A stretch of DNA of 64,000 nucleotides from Rossellomorea aquimaris (GCF_020171925.1 NZ_JAIVAR010000002.1:682001-746000); one strand, 5' to 3'; positions 1 to 8,258 are shown, numbered from the stretch's first letter. Made by a program: numbers and translations. Notes: generated from the sequence alone by a model not told the origin.

Positions 1-2
1 TT

Positions 3-959
3 ATGGTAACGATCCTCTTCCTTTTCTTAAGCATCGGAATGAGCATTATTTATGGATATACGGAAACGTCGTGGAGAACAGCGGTGGAGGCGTTTATCAA
101 TCCAAATCAGTCAACGGAGCATCTGGTGCTGCAGACAATCAGGTTGCCGAGGGCGCTGATTGCAGCGGTAGTTGGAGCGTCACTTGCCATATCAGGGGTC
201 CTTATGCAGACTTTGACGAAGAATCCACTCGCCTCGCCCGGCATATTCGGGATCAATGCCGGTGGCGGGTTCATGGTCGTTGCAGCCGTGACATTGTTCG
301 GCGTCACCGACCTCGGGGCGTTCACTTGGCTGTCTTTCCTCGGCGCAGGCATTGCCGCCTTTGGGGTGTATGCGATCGGTGCCGCAGGGAATAACGGATT
401 GACACCGATGAAGCTTACCCTTGCCGGAGCCGCAATCACGGCGATGTTTTCATCCTTTACACAAGGACTGCTTGTACTTGATGAATCCGCGCTTGAACAG
501 GTGCTTTTCTGGCTTGCGGGATCGGTCCAGGGAAGGAAGCTTGAGATTTTGACAGGGGTATTCCCTTATATCCTGACAGGCTGGATTGGTGCCCTCATCC
601 TTGCCGGAAAAATGAATATCCTAGCAATGGGGGAGGATGTGGCCAAAGGGCTCGGGCTCAAGACCAACCTGATCAAATTCCTTGCACTCTTGATCGTCGT
701 CCTCTTAGCCGGCGGTTCGGTTGCGATTGCCGGACCAATCGGATTCATCGGGATCGTCATCCCTCATTTAGCCAGGAAATTGATCGGAGTCGATCACAAG
801 TGGCTCATTCCTTATGCAGGCTTGTTGGGAGCGGTCCTTTTGCTGATTGCCGACATTGCAGCGCGTTACATCATCATGCCCCAGGAAGTGCCCGTCGGGG
901 TCATGACCGCTGTCATCGGTGCCCCGTTCTTCGTATATGTGGCTAGGAAGGGGTTCTGA
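3..959 (+). CDS. Siderophore ABC transporter permease, FecCD family (5' end probably outside window)
   Basis: Integral membrane subunit of an iron-siderophore importer. The protein is a run of hydrophobic helices with the FecCD signature NPLASPGIFGINAGGG near residue 73 and the family's C-terminal PxEVPVGVMTAVIGAPFF segment. At 318 residues it is slightly short for the family (about 330), and the first ATG lies two bases inside the window, so the true start is probably upstream. It is followed 2 bases later by a second FecCD permease and then an ATPase, a normal heterodimeric importer. The downstream yusV/yusU-like genes suggest the YfiZ/YfhA hydroxamate-type system of B. subtilis; that assignment is inference. 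No binding-protein gene is in view. Confidence 0.9.
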   Translation: MVTILFLFLSIGMSIIYGYTETSWRTAVEAFINPNQSTEHLVLQTIRLPRALIAAVVGASLAISGVLMQTLTKNPLASPGIFGINAGGGFMVVAAVTLFGVTDLGAFTWLSFLGAGIAAFGVYAIGAAGNNGLTPMKLTLAGAAITAMFSSFTQGLLVLDESALEQVLFWLAGSVQGRKLEILTGVFPYILTGWIGALILAGKMNILAMGEDVAKGLGLKTNLIKFLALLIVVLLAGGSVAIAGPIGFIGIVIPHLARKLIGVDHKWLIPYAGLLGAVLLLIADIAARYIIMPQEVPVGVMTAVIGAPFFVYVARKGF

Positions 960-961
960 AA

Positions 962-2017
962 ATGAATAGATTCATAGGGAAACGTTTATTTAAAGATCGA
1001 CTGTCATTCTTAATCGATCTATCAGCATTAAAAAAAGTGGTGATCCTTGGTGTCCTGACGCTCCTCGTGTTAGTAGTGAGCACAGGGATCGGGGATATGA
1101 AGATCGCACCGTGGAATGTTGCTAGTGTCTTTTTTGGAGGTGGGACAGGCCTTGAACAGCTCGTCGTAAAAACCTTCCGTCTGCCTCGCATCATCATTGC
1201 GCTCCTTGCGGGGATGGCACTTGCAGTAGCGGGTGGGATCTTGCAGGGGATGATCAGGAATCCACTTGCATCGCCCGATATCATCGGGATCACCGGCGGG
1301 GCGGGAGCGGCAGTCGTCGCATTCCTGACGCTTTTCAGTAACGAAGATGGCACGCTCCCGGTCAGCATCCAGTGGATGCCGGTTGCTGCCTTTTCAGGGG
1401 CTGCGGTCGTCGCCTTTCTGGTATATTTCCTGGCATGGAGAAAAGGCGTTTCACCCGTCAGGCTCGTCTTGATCGGGATCGGGATATCAGCCCTTACCCA
1501 GGCCGTTACGACCCTGTTGATGATCATGGGTCCGATATACAGGGCGAGCCAGGCGAATATCTGGATCACCGGTACCGTGAATGGATCGGATTGGCAGGAT
1601 GTGGCGATCCTCCTTCCTTGGAGTATCGTGTTCATTCTGATCAGCTTTTTACTCGTACGTCAATTGAATATACAGGAACTTGGTGAAGAACTGGCCAAGG
1701 GAGTCGGGGGGCACGTACAAAGACAGCGTTTCTTCCTCTTGCTGATGGCCACGGTTTTAGTTGGGGGAGCGGTTTCCTTTGCAGGCGGCATCGGGTTTGT
1801 CGGCTTGATGGCCCCGCATATGGCAAGAAGGATGGTCGGTTCCTCATACGGTGCACTGCTTCCTGCTTCTGCCCTCATCGGCGGGATCCTTGTGATGCTT
1901 GCTGACTTGATCGGCCGTACGCTGTTCTTGCCTCTCGAGGTCCCTGCCGGGGTGTTCACGGCTGCGATCGGTGCCCCGTATTTTATTTATTTGTTATTTA
2001 AAACGAGAAATTCTTAA
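962..2017 (+). CDS. Siderophore ABC transporter permease, FecCD family (second subunit)
   Basis: Second membrane subunit of the iron-siderophore importer, expected to pair with the preceding permease. It has a short charged N-terminus and then multiple hydrophobic helices, with NPLASPDIIGITGGAGAA near residue 100 and a C-terminal PLEVPAGVFTAAIGAPYF motif, both typical of FecCD. The ATG follows the previous stop by two bases, so the genes are translationally coupled, and the ATPase gene follows after 15 bases. Length (351 residues) is normal. It is most like YfhA-type subunits by position and neighbours; the exact siderophore cannot be read from the sequence. Confidence 0.92.
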   Translation: MNRFIGKRLFKDRLSFLIDLSALKKVVILGVLTLLVLVVSTGIGDMKIAPWNVASVFFGGGTGLEQLVVKTFRLPRIIIALLAGMALAVAGGILQGMIRNPLASPDIIGITGGAGAAVVAFLTLFSNEDGTLPVSIQWMPVAAFSGAAVVAFLVYFLAWRKGVSPVRLVLIGIGISALTQAVTTLLMIMGPIYRASQANIWITGTVNGSDWQDVAILLPWSIVFILISFLLVRQLNIQELGEELAKGVGGHVQRQRFFLLLMATVLVGGAVSFAGGIGFVGLMAPHMARRMVGSSYGALLPASALIGGILVMLADLIGRTLFLPLEVPAGVFTAAIGAPYFIYLLFKTRNS

Positions 2018-2032
2018 GGAGTTGGCTGCGCA

Positions 2033-2848
2033 ATGAGCATGCTTGAAACGAAAGATCTGACCCTCTCTTACGGTGAAAGGATCATTATTGATGAACTGAA
2101 TATTGAAATCCCAAAAGGGGAAATCACGGTATTCATCGGCGGGAACGGCTGTGGGAAATCAACGCTGCTCCGGTCCATTGCCCGTCTATTGAAACCGAAG
2201 CAGGGGTCTGTCCTTTTGGAAGGCGATGCCATTGCGAAGATGTCGACCAAGGAAGTGGCGCGCAAGATGGCGATCCTCCCCCAGTCCCCGACGGCACCAG
2301 AGGGGCTTTCGGTGCTTCAATTGGTGAAACAGGGGAGGTACCCTCATCAGACATGGCTCAAGCAATGGTCGCAGAAAGATGAGGAAATTGTCCAGAATGC
2401 ACTGAAGGCAACGAAAATGGAAGAACTTCAGCACCGCAAAGTCGATGAACTTTCAGGCGGTCAGCGCCAGCGGGCATGGATTGCACTCACGCTTGCACAG
2501 GATACGGACATCATCCTGTTGGATGAGCCCACTACGTATCTGGATATGACACACCAGATTGAAATCCTCGATCTTCTGTTCGAACTGAACGAGACGGAAG
2601 AGCGTACGATTGTCATGGTGCTTCATGATTTGAATCTTGCATGCCGATACGCGCACAATATCGTAGCCATCCGTGATCAGAAAATCTATGCCCAGGGCAA
2701 ACCTGAAAAGATCATAAACTGTGAACTGGTGAAGAATGTGTTTGATATGGATTGTCAGGTTACGAGCGACCCGTTATTCGGCACCCCGCTTTGCATCCCG
2801 TTCGGAAAAGGGAGATGCATCCTCAATGAGGTGGGTGAGAAGGTGTGA
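2033..2848 (+). CDS. yusV: Siderophore ABC transporter ATP-binding protein (YusV-like)
   Basis: Cytoplasmic ATPase that powers the two FecCD permeases encoded just upstream. It shows Walker A GGNGCGKST near residue 36, the ABC signature LSGGQRQR near 140, Walker B IILLDEPT and the switch histidine in VLHDLNLA. The length of 271 residues is typical of FepC/FhuC-type ATPases. In B. subtilis YusV is the shared ATPase for several siderophore systems and sits beside yusU, and a YusU gene is also found here two genes downstream. The stop codon overlaps the GTG start of the FhuF-like gene by 4 bases, showing coupling. Confidence 0.9.
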   Translation: MSMLETKDLTLSYGERIIIDELNIEIPKGEITVFIGGNGCGKSTLLRSIARLLKPKQGSVLLEGDAIAKMSTKEVARKMAILPQSPTAPEGLSVLQLVKQGRYPHQTWLKQWSQKDEEIVQNALKATKMEELQHRKVDELSGGQRQRAWIALTLAQDTDIILLDEPTTYLDMTHQIEILDLLFELNETEERTIVMVLHDLNLACRYAHNIVAIRDQKIYAQGKPEKIINCELVKNVFDMDCQVTSDPLFGTPLCIPFGKGRCILNEVGEKV

Positions 2849-3609
2849 GAGCCCCGACACTTTCGGATGAACAATGGGCGCTTCTCGGAGAGTACCGGCT
2901 TCAGAAATGGGATCCGTCAGTAACGGGCGGAGTGGAGGCATCACGGCTCCTTTTTGAAGACGGGATGATGGTCCGGTATCTTGAGGAACGGGTTGCCTTG
3001 ACGGGTGCGGATGAATTAAGGACGGCCGCATCCCTTTTTATGAAACGATATGCGTTCATCCCGGCATTGGGGATGCTCGCGGCCACCTTCTGGAATCGGA
3101 AGTTGAATCTGTCACCCCATAATCTCATCCTTGTCGATCACATCAATGAAAAGGGGCTCTGGCTGCCCCGTATTTTTCTGAAGGATGAAAGCGCACCGGA
3201 GTTCACGTCACAATCTGAAAAAGAGGAATTCTTCCAGTCCCTGTTCAGGGGCCATCTTGATATAGTCATCTCCGTCCTGAATGAAACCGCCAGGCTGTCC
3301 AAACGGATCTTATGGGAAAACAGTGCGGTCTATCTTTTCTGGGTGTATGAAAATGAAGCGTTCGTAACGAGTGAAGAGCTGCGGGAGAAAAAGGAACGTG
3401 ATTTCGCTTATTTACTGAGTGAAGAGAACCGTCATGTATTCGGGGCGTATAAGGAAAATCCCCTTAACAGATATTATACTGATAAAGTTCACAGAGACGG
3501 TTTCGATGAGAAGATCCGTGTGAGAAAGACGTGCTGCTTATCCTATCGGTTGGAAAATGGTGAACGATTCCGCTGTAAAACCTGTCCACTGTCGTGCAAG
3601 GAGAAGTAA
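2845..3609 (+). CDS. FhuF-like [2Fe-2S] ferric-siderophore reductase
   Basis: Probable cytoplasmic reductase that releases iron from imported ferric siderophores. The only strong motif is the C-terminal cysteine cluster of the FhuF family: C230-C231, then C244 and C247 (CC-x12-C-x2-C, with a further C251), which in FhuF binds a [2Fe-2S] cluster. The rest is a 225-residue region with IucA/IucC-C-terminal/FhuF-like character. The GTG start overlaps the ATPase stop (GTGA), so it is the fourth cistron of the importer operon, which fits uptake followed by reduction. The x12 spacing differs from the x10 usual in E. coli FhuF. Confidence 0.8.
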   Translation: MRAPTLSDEQWALLGEYRLQKWDPSVTGGVEASRLLFEDGMMVRYLEERVALTGADELRTAASLFMKRYAFIPALGMLAATFWNRKLNLSPHNLILVDHINEKGLWLPRIFLKDESAPEFTSQSEKEEFFQSLFRGHLDIVISVLNETARLSKRILWENSAVYLFWVYENEAFVTSEELREKKERDFAYLLSEENRHVFGAYKENPLNRYYTDKVHRDGFDEKIRVRKTCCLSYRLENGERFRCKTCPLSCKEK

Positions 3610-3630
3610 TCATAAGGGAGGAACCAGTCC

Positions 3631-3894
3631 ATGAGTGAATTTCCAGAACAATTCGATGCATTGATTGAAAAATATACAGAGCTGCTCATCGGAGAAACAA
3701 CGCCTGAGAAAAAAGAAATGGTGACTCAATATGCGCTTTACACGTTCATCGCCAAACAAATGCCGGCGCTGGTGAAGCATTGGAACTCATTATATCCGGA
3801 TGGTAAAGAAGAGATGAAGAATCTCATCGGTGAAATGAAAGCGTTGAATGAAGCGCATCGTGAAGAATTGAACCGTAAGAAGAAGGATGAATAG
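3631..3894 (+). CDS. yusU: YusU family protein (DUF2573)
   Basis: Small soluble helical protein of 87 residues with no known function. The start is an ATG preceded by GGGAGG with good spacing. It is acidic and lysine-rich, with a W-N-S-L-Y-P-D-G segment in the middle and a charged C-terminal helix ending in RKKKDE. It matches the DUF2573/YusU family and, as in B. subtilis, lies next to the YusV siderophore ATPase. It is probably the last gene of this operon, since a hairpin terminator follows within 40 bases. A link to iron uptake is inference from position only. Confidence 0.82.
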   Translation: MSEFPEQFDALIEKYTELLIGETTPEKKEMVTQYALYTFIAKQMPALVKHWNSLYPDGKEEMKNLIGEMKALNEAHREELNRKKKDE

Positions 3895-3902
3895 ACGTGT
3901 AG

Positions 3903-3931
3903 AAAGTACCCCATGTGTGGGTGCTTTTTTT
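3903..3931 (+). terminator. Terminator after yusU
   Basis: A short GC-rich hairpin (GTACCC paired with GGGTGC) is followed by seven T residues, closing the siderophore operon. Confidence 0.8.
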
Positions 3932-4074
3932 GTGTGAGGGAGTGGCGACGTCGTCGGGAGGCAAGGTAGTTGTAAAGGGACATGATTCGACAAGTTGCTT
4001 GGAAAACCCCGACCTCTTTCAGTTCAACGAAGGGCCTTCAAGAAAAGGACGGACTCGCGCTTTCACCCTAATCT

Positions 4075-4104
4075 AAAAAGTGGTCCTCAAAATAGAGGAC
4101 CACT
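4075..4104 (-). terminator. Terminator of the coat-protein gene pair
   Basis: A perfect 9-bp stem (GTGGTCCTC / GAGGACCAC) has a T-run on the minus strand and ends transcription of the two leftward coat-type genes. Confidence 0.8.
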
Positions 4105-4113
4105 GATTCAACA

Positions 4114-4467
4114 CTATTGCAACTGTCCACCTGTCCCATATGGGAATTGTGAAGAGTACTGCTGGTGCTGCTGATAAGACTGCTGGATTTTTTGGCTGTC
4201 TGCTGCTTCAAGCTTATACCAGCCCTTGCGGAACATTTCATTGTAGAGCTCCCGCTGCGCGTTCTGGGTTTCGTTGAAGATCGTAAGCAAGTCTTGATAC
4301 AGTGCCGCATGGCTAGCTTCATTGAGGGCCGTGCAGTAAGAAGCGGTCATGTATTTTTCTTGAGACAGGACGTCTGTCATAAAGTCACGGTCATTCATTT
4401 GAGGAGTGGACGGGACTTGTGTTTGCGGATTTTGGATTTTCTGTTGATTCTGGTTTTGCTGATTCAT
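4114..4467 (-). CDS. yusN: Spore coat protein, CotF-like (YusN-like)
   Basis: Probable spore coat component of 117 residues. The N- and C-termini are rich in glutamine and asparagine, and between them lies a helical CotF-type core with DRDFMTDVLSQEKYMT, a conserved four-helix-bundle start seen in CotF and related coat proteins. The start ATG follows a GAAGGGAGACTG-type ribosome site. It is the second gene of a leftward pair with another Gln-rich coat-like gene 16 bases upstream. Position between yusU and fadM matches yusN of B. subtilis. Expression in the mother cell late in sporulation is expected from the family; no sigma factor site was assigned. Confidence 0.8.
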   Translation of the reverse strand: MNQQNQNQQKIQNPQTQVPSTPQMNDRDFMTDVLSQEKYMTASYCTALNEASHAALYQDLLTIFNETQNAQRELYNEMFRKGWYKLEAADSQKIQQSYQQHQQYSSQFPYGTGGQLQ

Positions 4468-4483
4468 GCGTTCAGTCTCCCTT

Positions 4484-4747
4484 CTACATCATGCCCTGAT
4501 TCGGATTTGTGGTGTTCAAGTGCGCCAATAATTGTTCGTAGTGACGCTGGTGCATTTGGCCGCAACGGTCAAGGGCCGCCTTTATCTCTTGATCCTGGCA
4601 ATGTGTAGCTGCAAAATGACATTTTTTCATGGCGTTCAAATTCCATGCCAGCATGTCATTCAAGTATAGTGAATCCTTCGTTGTCAACATTTGAGGGGGC
4701 TGCGTATATGTCTGTTGCTGGCTGCCTTGTTGAGGTTGTTGCTGCAT
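4484..4747 (-). CDS. Small Gln-rich coat-associated protein
   Basis: An 87-residue protein with a low-complexity Gln/Thr N-terminus followed by a helical region, TTKDSLYLNDMLAWNLNAMKKCHF, which resembles the start of CotF-like coat domains. It is probably a companion of the CotF-like protein encoded directly downstream in the same transcript. A strong ribosome site (AAAGGAGGAATC) precedes the ATG. Two histidine-cysteine rich helices suggest a compact helical hairpin. The exact family was not recognised with certainty; coat association is inferred from composition and the neighbour. Confidence 0.65.
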   Translation of the reverse strand: MQQQPQQGSQQQTYTQPPQMLTTKDSLYLNDMLAWNLNAMKKCHFAATHCQDQEIKAALDRCGQMHQRHYEQLLAHLNTTNPNQGMM

Positions 4748-4980
4748 AAATGATTCCTCCTTTTGGTTGTCGGGTATAAAGTCCTGGGGTTTCTGGAAAA
4801 TACACCCTTGTCAATCGCAATCAACCGTTAGTGTGCCTATATTTATGGGGGATATGCACCTCTGACAAATTTCGATAATATTCTACCAAGACAGTAACAA
4901 AAGTATATTCAAATTGTTTAAATGGTGATAAAATGTTGGTAAATAGAATACTACAAGAAATCTTTTCTTTTTATCAGAAA

Positions 4981-4994
4981 AGAAAACGTTTTCA
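4981..4994 (+). promoter_or_regulatory. Probable CcpA cre site before fadM
   Basis: AGAAAACGTTTTCA matches the catabolite-responsive element consensus TGWAANCGNTNWCA at 13 of 14 positions, and its inner 12 bases are a perfect palindrome. It lies 41 bases before the fadM start, where bound CcpA would block transcription. Confidence 0.7.
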
Positions 4995-5034
4995 TAGTAT
5001 GGCATATATGTTCTTTTTTCAGGGAGGTAGCAAC

Positions 5035-5952
5035 ATGGAGCAAGCAATGCGTAATTTCTTTTTATTCCTTTCTAAAAATAAGCCGATCACTAAGCTAGCT
5101 AAGAAATACGGCCTACGTTTCGGGGCGTCCCGATTTGTTGCCGGTTCTTCTATAGACCAAGCGGTAGAGGTCATTCGTGAATTGAATAAACAGAACCTTG
5201 TAGTAACGATTGATTATTTAGGTGAGTTTGTTGATAATGTCGAGGAAGCCAATGAAATGGCCCTTGAATGTGTGGAGGCTGTCCGTGCAATCGGGAGGGA
5301 AAACCTTAATTCCCAACTTTCACTGAAGATGACGTCCATGGGTCTTGATTTAAGTGAGGAAGTCGTCATGAAGAATATGAGGATGATCCTTGAAGAAGCG
5401 AAGAAGCATGGAGTCTTTGTAACGATTGATATGGAAGATTATTCCCGATGCGGTAAGACGCTTGAAATATTCAAGGCATTGAAGTCCGAATACGACAACA
5501 TCGGCACCGTCATCCAAGCTTATCTATACCGGACAGAAAAGGATATTGAAGAGTTGAATGCGTATTCCCCGAACCTTCGTCTTGTGAAGGGGGCTTATAA
5601 AGAGTCGCCTAAAGTTGCCTTCCCTGAGAAGAAAGACGTGGACGACAATTTTAAGAAAATCATCAAGATGCATATGCTGAATGGAAATTATACGGCGATC
5701 GCGACACATGATGATCACATCATCGAATACACGAAGAAGCTTGCTGAAGAGCATAATATCCCAAGGGACCAATTCGAGTTCCAGATGCTGTTTGGCATCT
5801 GTGTGGAGCGTCAGCATGAGCTTGTAAAAGAAGGATACAAGATGCGTGTCTACGTTCCTTATGGGACGGATTGGTATGGGTATTTCATGAGACGTCTCGC
5901 AGAACGTCCTGCCAACGTGGCATTTGTCCTGAAAGGCGTCATGAAGAAATAA
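5035..5952 (+). CDS. fadM: Proline dehydrogenase family protein (FadM/YusM)
   Basis: FAD-dependent enzyme of the proline dehydrogenase family, 305 residues from the chosen start. That ATG is preceded by GGGAGGTAG and begins MEQAMRNFF; an in-frame ATG 34 codons upstream lacks a ribosome site. The fold is a single PRODH TIM barrel, with ITIDYLGE-like strands, the conserved RLVKGAYKE segment and the C-terminal YVPYGTDWYGYFMRRLAERP signature that contacts proline and FAD. Standalone PRODH converts proline to pyrroline-5-carboxylate. The partner P5C dehydrogenase is not nearby; the gene sits beside fadNAE as yusM does in B. subtilis. A cre site precedes it and a perfect hairpin terminator follows. 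Confidence 0.88.
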   Translation: MEQAMRNFFLFLSKNKPITKLAKKYGLRFGASRFVAGSSIDQAVEVIRELNKQNLVVTIDYLGEFVDNVEEANEMALECVEAVRAIGRENLNSQLSLKMTSMGLDLSEEVVMKNMRMILEEAKKHGVFVTIDMEDYSRCGKTLEIFKALKSEYDNIGTVIQAYLYRTEKDIEELNAYSPNLRLVKGAYKESPKVAFPEKKDVDDNFKKIIKMHMLNGNYTAIATHDDHIIEYTKKLAEEHNIPRDQFEFQMLFGICVERQHELVKEGYKMRVYVPYGTDWYGYFMRRLAERPANVAFVLKGVMKK

Positions 5953-5962
5953 GATGAATATA

Positions 5963-5999
5963 AAAAAAGGATCCCATTGTCGACAATGGGATCCTTTTT
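5963..5999. terminator. Bidirectional terminator between fadM and the BASS gene
   Basis: A near-perfect stem-loop (AAGGATCCCATTG / CAATGGGATCCTT) has A and T runs on both sides, so it can stop transcripts from both converging genes. Confidence 0.92.
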
Positions 6000-6007
6000 C
6001 GTATTCA

Positions 6008-6958
6008 TTAATTTCCTTCCATCCGCAGTTCACGCCGGTGGAAAAGGAACCCGAAGAAGGAAGCGAGCACCTGCTGAAAGAGCATGCCGATCACAACCGG
6101 TACAGCGACGGCAGCAGGGAAGTAATGAACGGCGATGACGGCACCGGCACTTATATTACGCATCCCCCCAGTGAACAGGAGGCTTGTTTTCGTATCCCTT
6201 GATTGTTTGAGCATTGTCCCGAGCAGCCAGGCGAGGGCGAATCCGGAGACAGCGATGAACAAGACGGTGAAAGCAATCATGAATAGTTTGGGACTGAATT
6301 CTTTTAGATAAGGGGCGACGGCAGAACTATTGATGGCAACAACGACCCCGATACCAATCTTTGAAAAAGGGGATAACCTCTTTCCGAGAGTGTCCTTGAT
6401 CGTCCCTTTCGTCACATGGTTGCAAATCATCCCGATGATTGAAGGGATCACCACCATCCACATCAGGCCATTCATGATACTCCAGCTGTCCATTTCAACC
6501 TTCTGTCCGACAATAAATGAAAGGCTTGCCGGGACAATGAACGGTGACAGGATGGTATCGACGAGTATGATCGAGAGGGCGAGTCCGATATTTCCTTTAT
6601 AGATGGTCACCCAGACGAAGCTCGTGATCCCAGTAGGAATGACCATCGCCAGCAGAAGACCCGTCACGGTCAACCCGTCTTCAGGGAAGACGATGCTCCC
6701 CATCCCGAATGCCCAAAGCGGCATCAAGATATGAAGGATAAGGAGGGAGGTCAATAGTGGAACTGGAAATGAAACGGCCTTCTTCACGGAGTGGAAATTC
6801 GAGCTCAAGCTACCGGAAAACGTCATGAACGCAAATACCCATGGGACGATGAACGTCAGATGTGATAAAGAAGAAGCAAACAGAACACCGATCAAGACAG
6901 CGGACGGCGTGATGAAGGGCATCAGTTTCTCCAATTTTTTATTTAGTGCGTGCAGCAT
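6008..6958 (-). CDS. Bile acid:sodium symporter family (BASS) membrane protein
   Basis: Integral membrane transporter of 316 residues with about nine or ten hydrophobic helices. Family features are the MVIPTGITSFVWVTIYKGN segment in the middle and the late GGMRNISAGAVIAVHYFP helix, which in BASS proteins forms part of the sodium and substrate crossing region. Bacterial members carry small organic anions, such as pantoate or keto acids, with sodium; the substrate here is not predictable. It is monocistronic and convergent with fadM. It is not part of the yus block of B. subtilis, so it is a lineage-specific insertion in the conserved order. Confidence 0.85.
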   Translation of the reverse strand: MLHALNKKLEKLMPFITPSAVLIGVLFASSLSHLTFIVPWVFAFMTFSGSLSSNFHSVKKAVSFPVPLLTSLLILHILMPLWAFGMGSIVFPEDGLTVTGLLLAMVIPTGITSFVWVTIYKGNIGLALSIILVDTILSPFIVPASLSFIVGQKVEMDSWSIMNGLMWMVVIPSIIGMICNHVTKGTIKDTLGKRLSPFSKIGIGVVVAINSSAVAPYLKEFSPKLFMIAFTVLFIAVSGFALAWLLGTMLKQSRDTKTSLLFTGGMRNISAGAVIAVHYFPAAVAVPVVIGMLFQQVLASFFGFLFHRRELRMEGN

Positions 6959-7056
6959 ATAATACGCTCCTATAGGAAACAGAATAATAAAATCATCATA
7001 TCATGTAATGACTTGTTTCATCCTGTTTATTGTTTGAGGGCATAGCCGTATAAATG

Positions 7057-7086
7057 AAAAAAACCTCCCCGGAAATGCGGGAAGGT
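7057..7086 (-). terminator. Terminator of the YczE-like gene
   Basis: On the minus strand ACCTTCCCG pairs with CGGGGAGGT (one wobble) and runs into seven T residues. Confidence 0.82.
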
Positions 7087-7093
7087 CTTCTTG

Positions 7094-7723
7094 CTATTCA
7101 GTGGGAACGGCAGCTTTTGAATACGTGTCCCTCTCGAACAATTGTTCAAAGATCGGAAACAAGTACTGAACAACGAATCCGAGTAAGAGGGTGACGAGGA
7201 TGGTCCCGATCCCGATATCGCCTTTAAATAGGAAAGCGAGTGTCAACGCAAACCCTTCAGAGATGATCCGTGAGTTGCGCAAGTTCAAACCAAAGCGGGT
7301 ATGAATCGCGACCATAAGCGTGTCCATCGGGCTTGCAGGGAATTTTGCCTGCAGGTAGATCGAAACACCAAGACCGACAGTCAGGATCCCAAACCCAATC
7401 GCAAGGAATTGATTGATCAAAGCTTGAGGTGCAAAGTCAGCCAACACAACAAGAAGCCAGAAATCAATCAATAGTCCAATGACGAAGATTGTCAAGGTCG
7501 CGAGGATATCCGGACGTTTTTTCATAATGATCGCATTCAGTATGATCAAGACAATCCCATTGATGAACACGGCCGTGCCGACCGTGATCCCAAACATCCT
7601 TGACTGGCCGACTGCTAGTGCATCCCAGGCAGAGGCACCGAGTCCTGATTTAATAATCAAGGAAACCCCGAGCGTCAATATGAATAACCCTATCGTGAAA
7701 AATATTGATCTTTTCATCATCAT
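7094..7723 (-). CDS. YczE/YyaS/YitT family membrane protein
   Basis: Membrane protein of 209 residues with five to six predicted helices. It opens with SIFFTIGLFILTLGVSLIIKSGLGASAWDAL, the hallmark of the YczE/YyaS group, and repeats a related motif, ASPMDTLMVAIHTRFG, in the second half, suggesting internal duplication. Its function is unknown. Three consecutive ATG codons start the gene; the first has the best distance from GAGGAGAG. A perfect CcpA cre site lies 19 bases upstream of the start, so expression is probably repressed on preferred sugars. It is monocistronic, with its own terminator. Confidence 0.82.
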   Translation of the reverse strand: MMMKRSIFFTIGLFILTLGVSLIIKSGLGASAWDALAVGQSRMFGITVGTAVFINGIVLIILNAIIMKKRPDILATLTIFVIGLLIDFWLLVVLADFAPQALINQFLAIGFGILTVGLGVSIYLQAKFPASPMDTLMVAIHTRFGLNLRNSRIISEGFALTLAFLFKGDIGIGTILVTLLLGFVVQYLFPIFEQLFERDTYSKAAVPTE

Positions 7724-7741
7724 CTATTTTCTCTCCTCATC

Positions 7742-7755
7742 TGTAAACGTTATCA
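7742..7755. promoter_or_regulatory. CcpA cre site before the YczE-like gene
   Basis: TGTAAACGTTATCA fits the cre consensus TGWAANCGNTNWCA at every position and sits immediately upstream of the leftward YczE-like gene. Confidence 0.75.
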
Positions 7756-7915
7756 AAAATAAGCAGTGTGAGACGACTCGTACCGATGTGGAACGTGTAG
7801 TAAGAGGTCTGACAACTAGTAACAATACTGATAGTTTACTTGAAAACATGATGGGAAGCAAAGTGAATTTTTGCATATGATGATAGGGGAGAAGTAATGA
7901 AGCTACTTGCAAATG

Positions 7916-7957
7916 AAAAAATCATCACAGGCACCCGTTCAGACACCTGTGATGATC
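7916..7957 (-). terminator. Terminator of yuzL
   Basis: On the minus strand ATCATCACAGG pairs with CCTGTGATGAT and is followed by TTTTTTC, just after the yuzL stop codon. Confidence 0.9.
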
Positions 7958-7959
7958 CA

Positions 7960-8091
7960 TCATTGCTTTTTGAATTGATTGTTTTGGCTGTTCACTTTTC
8001 CGCCGTCATGTTCGACGGTCGGACCTGCGTTACCTTTCACACTTGCCGCACTGACTCCAGCCTTTGACGGGTTTTTCTTGCGCTTTGCCAT
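7960..8091 (-). CDS. yuzL: YuzL family small protein
   Basis: A 43-residue basic protein that starts MAKRKKNPSKAGVSAASVKG and ends QFKKQ. The KNPSKAGVSAASV block is the conserved motif of the YuzL-like family, a Bacillaceae-specific set of tiny proteins of unknown function whose composition resembles minor spore proteins. It reads leftward from a well-spaced ribosome site (GGAGGTG) and ends at a strong terminator. It is divergent from fadN, which matches the position of yuzL in B. subtilis. A role in spores is only suggested by composition. Confidence 0.85.
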   Translation of the reverse strand: MAKRKKNPSKAGVSAASVKGNAGPTVEHDGGKVNSQNNQFKKQ

Positions 8092-8186
8092 GAATGAACA
8101 CCTCCATTCATAAAATGTCCCAGACGGTAAAAGTTTATGACTTAAAAATTTTCTTGCAAAAATTCCTTATTTTAAACGTTTAAATA

Positions 8187-8215
8187 TTGCGATATTTTAG
8201 AATATCCGATATATT
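8187..8215 (+). promoter_or_regulatory. Sigma-A-type promoter of fadNAE
   Basis: A -35 TTGCGA and a -10 TATATT are separated by exactly 17 bases upstream of fadN. The predicted start of transcription is about 8222, before the FadR operator. Confidence 0.65.
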
Positions 8216-8258
8216 ATAGATAACAGAACTCAATCGGGTCTTTTTTTTGACCGAAAAA

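Noticed and set aside
3932-4074. Possible gene or repeat between yusU and the coat genes
   Set aside because: No reading frame with a start and ribosome site, and no clear match to the other repeats in the window.
8170-8185. Second cre (TTTAAACGTTTAAA) upstream of fadN
   Set aside because: It is palindromic, but it misses the conserved G and C positions of the cre consensus and lies upstream of the -35 box.
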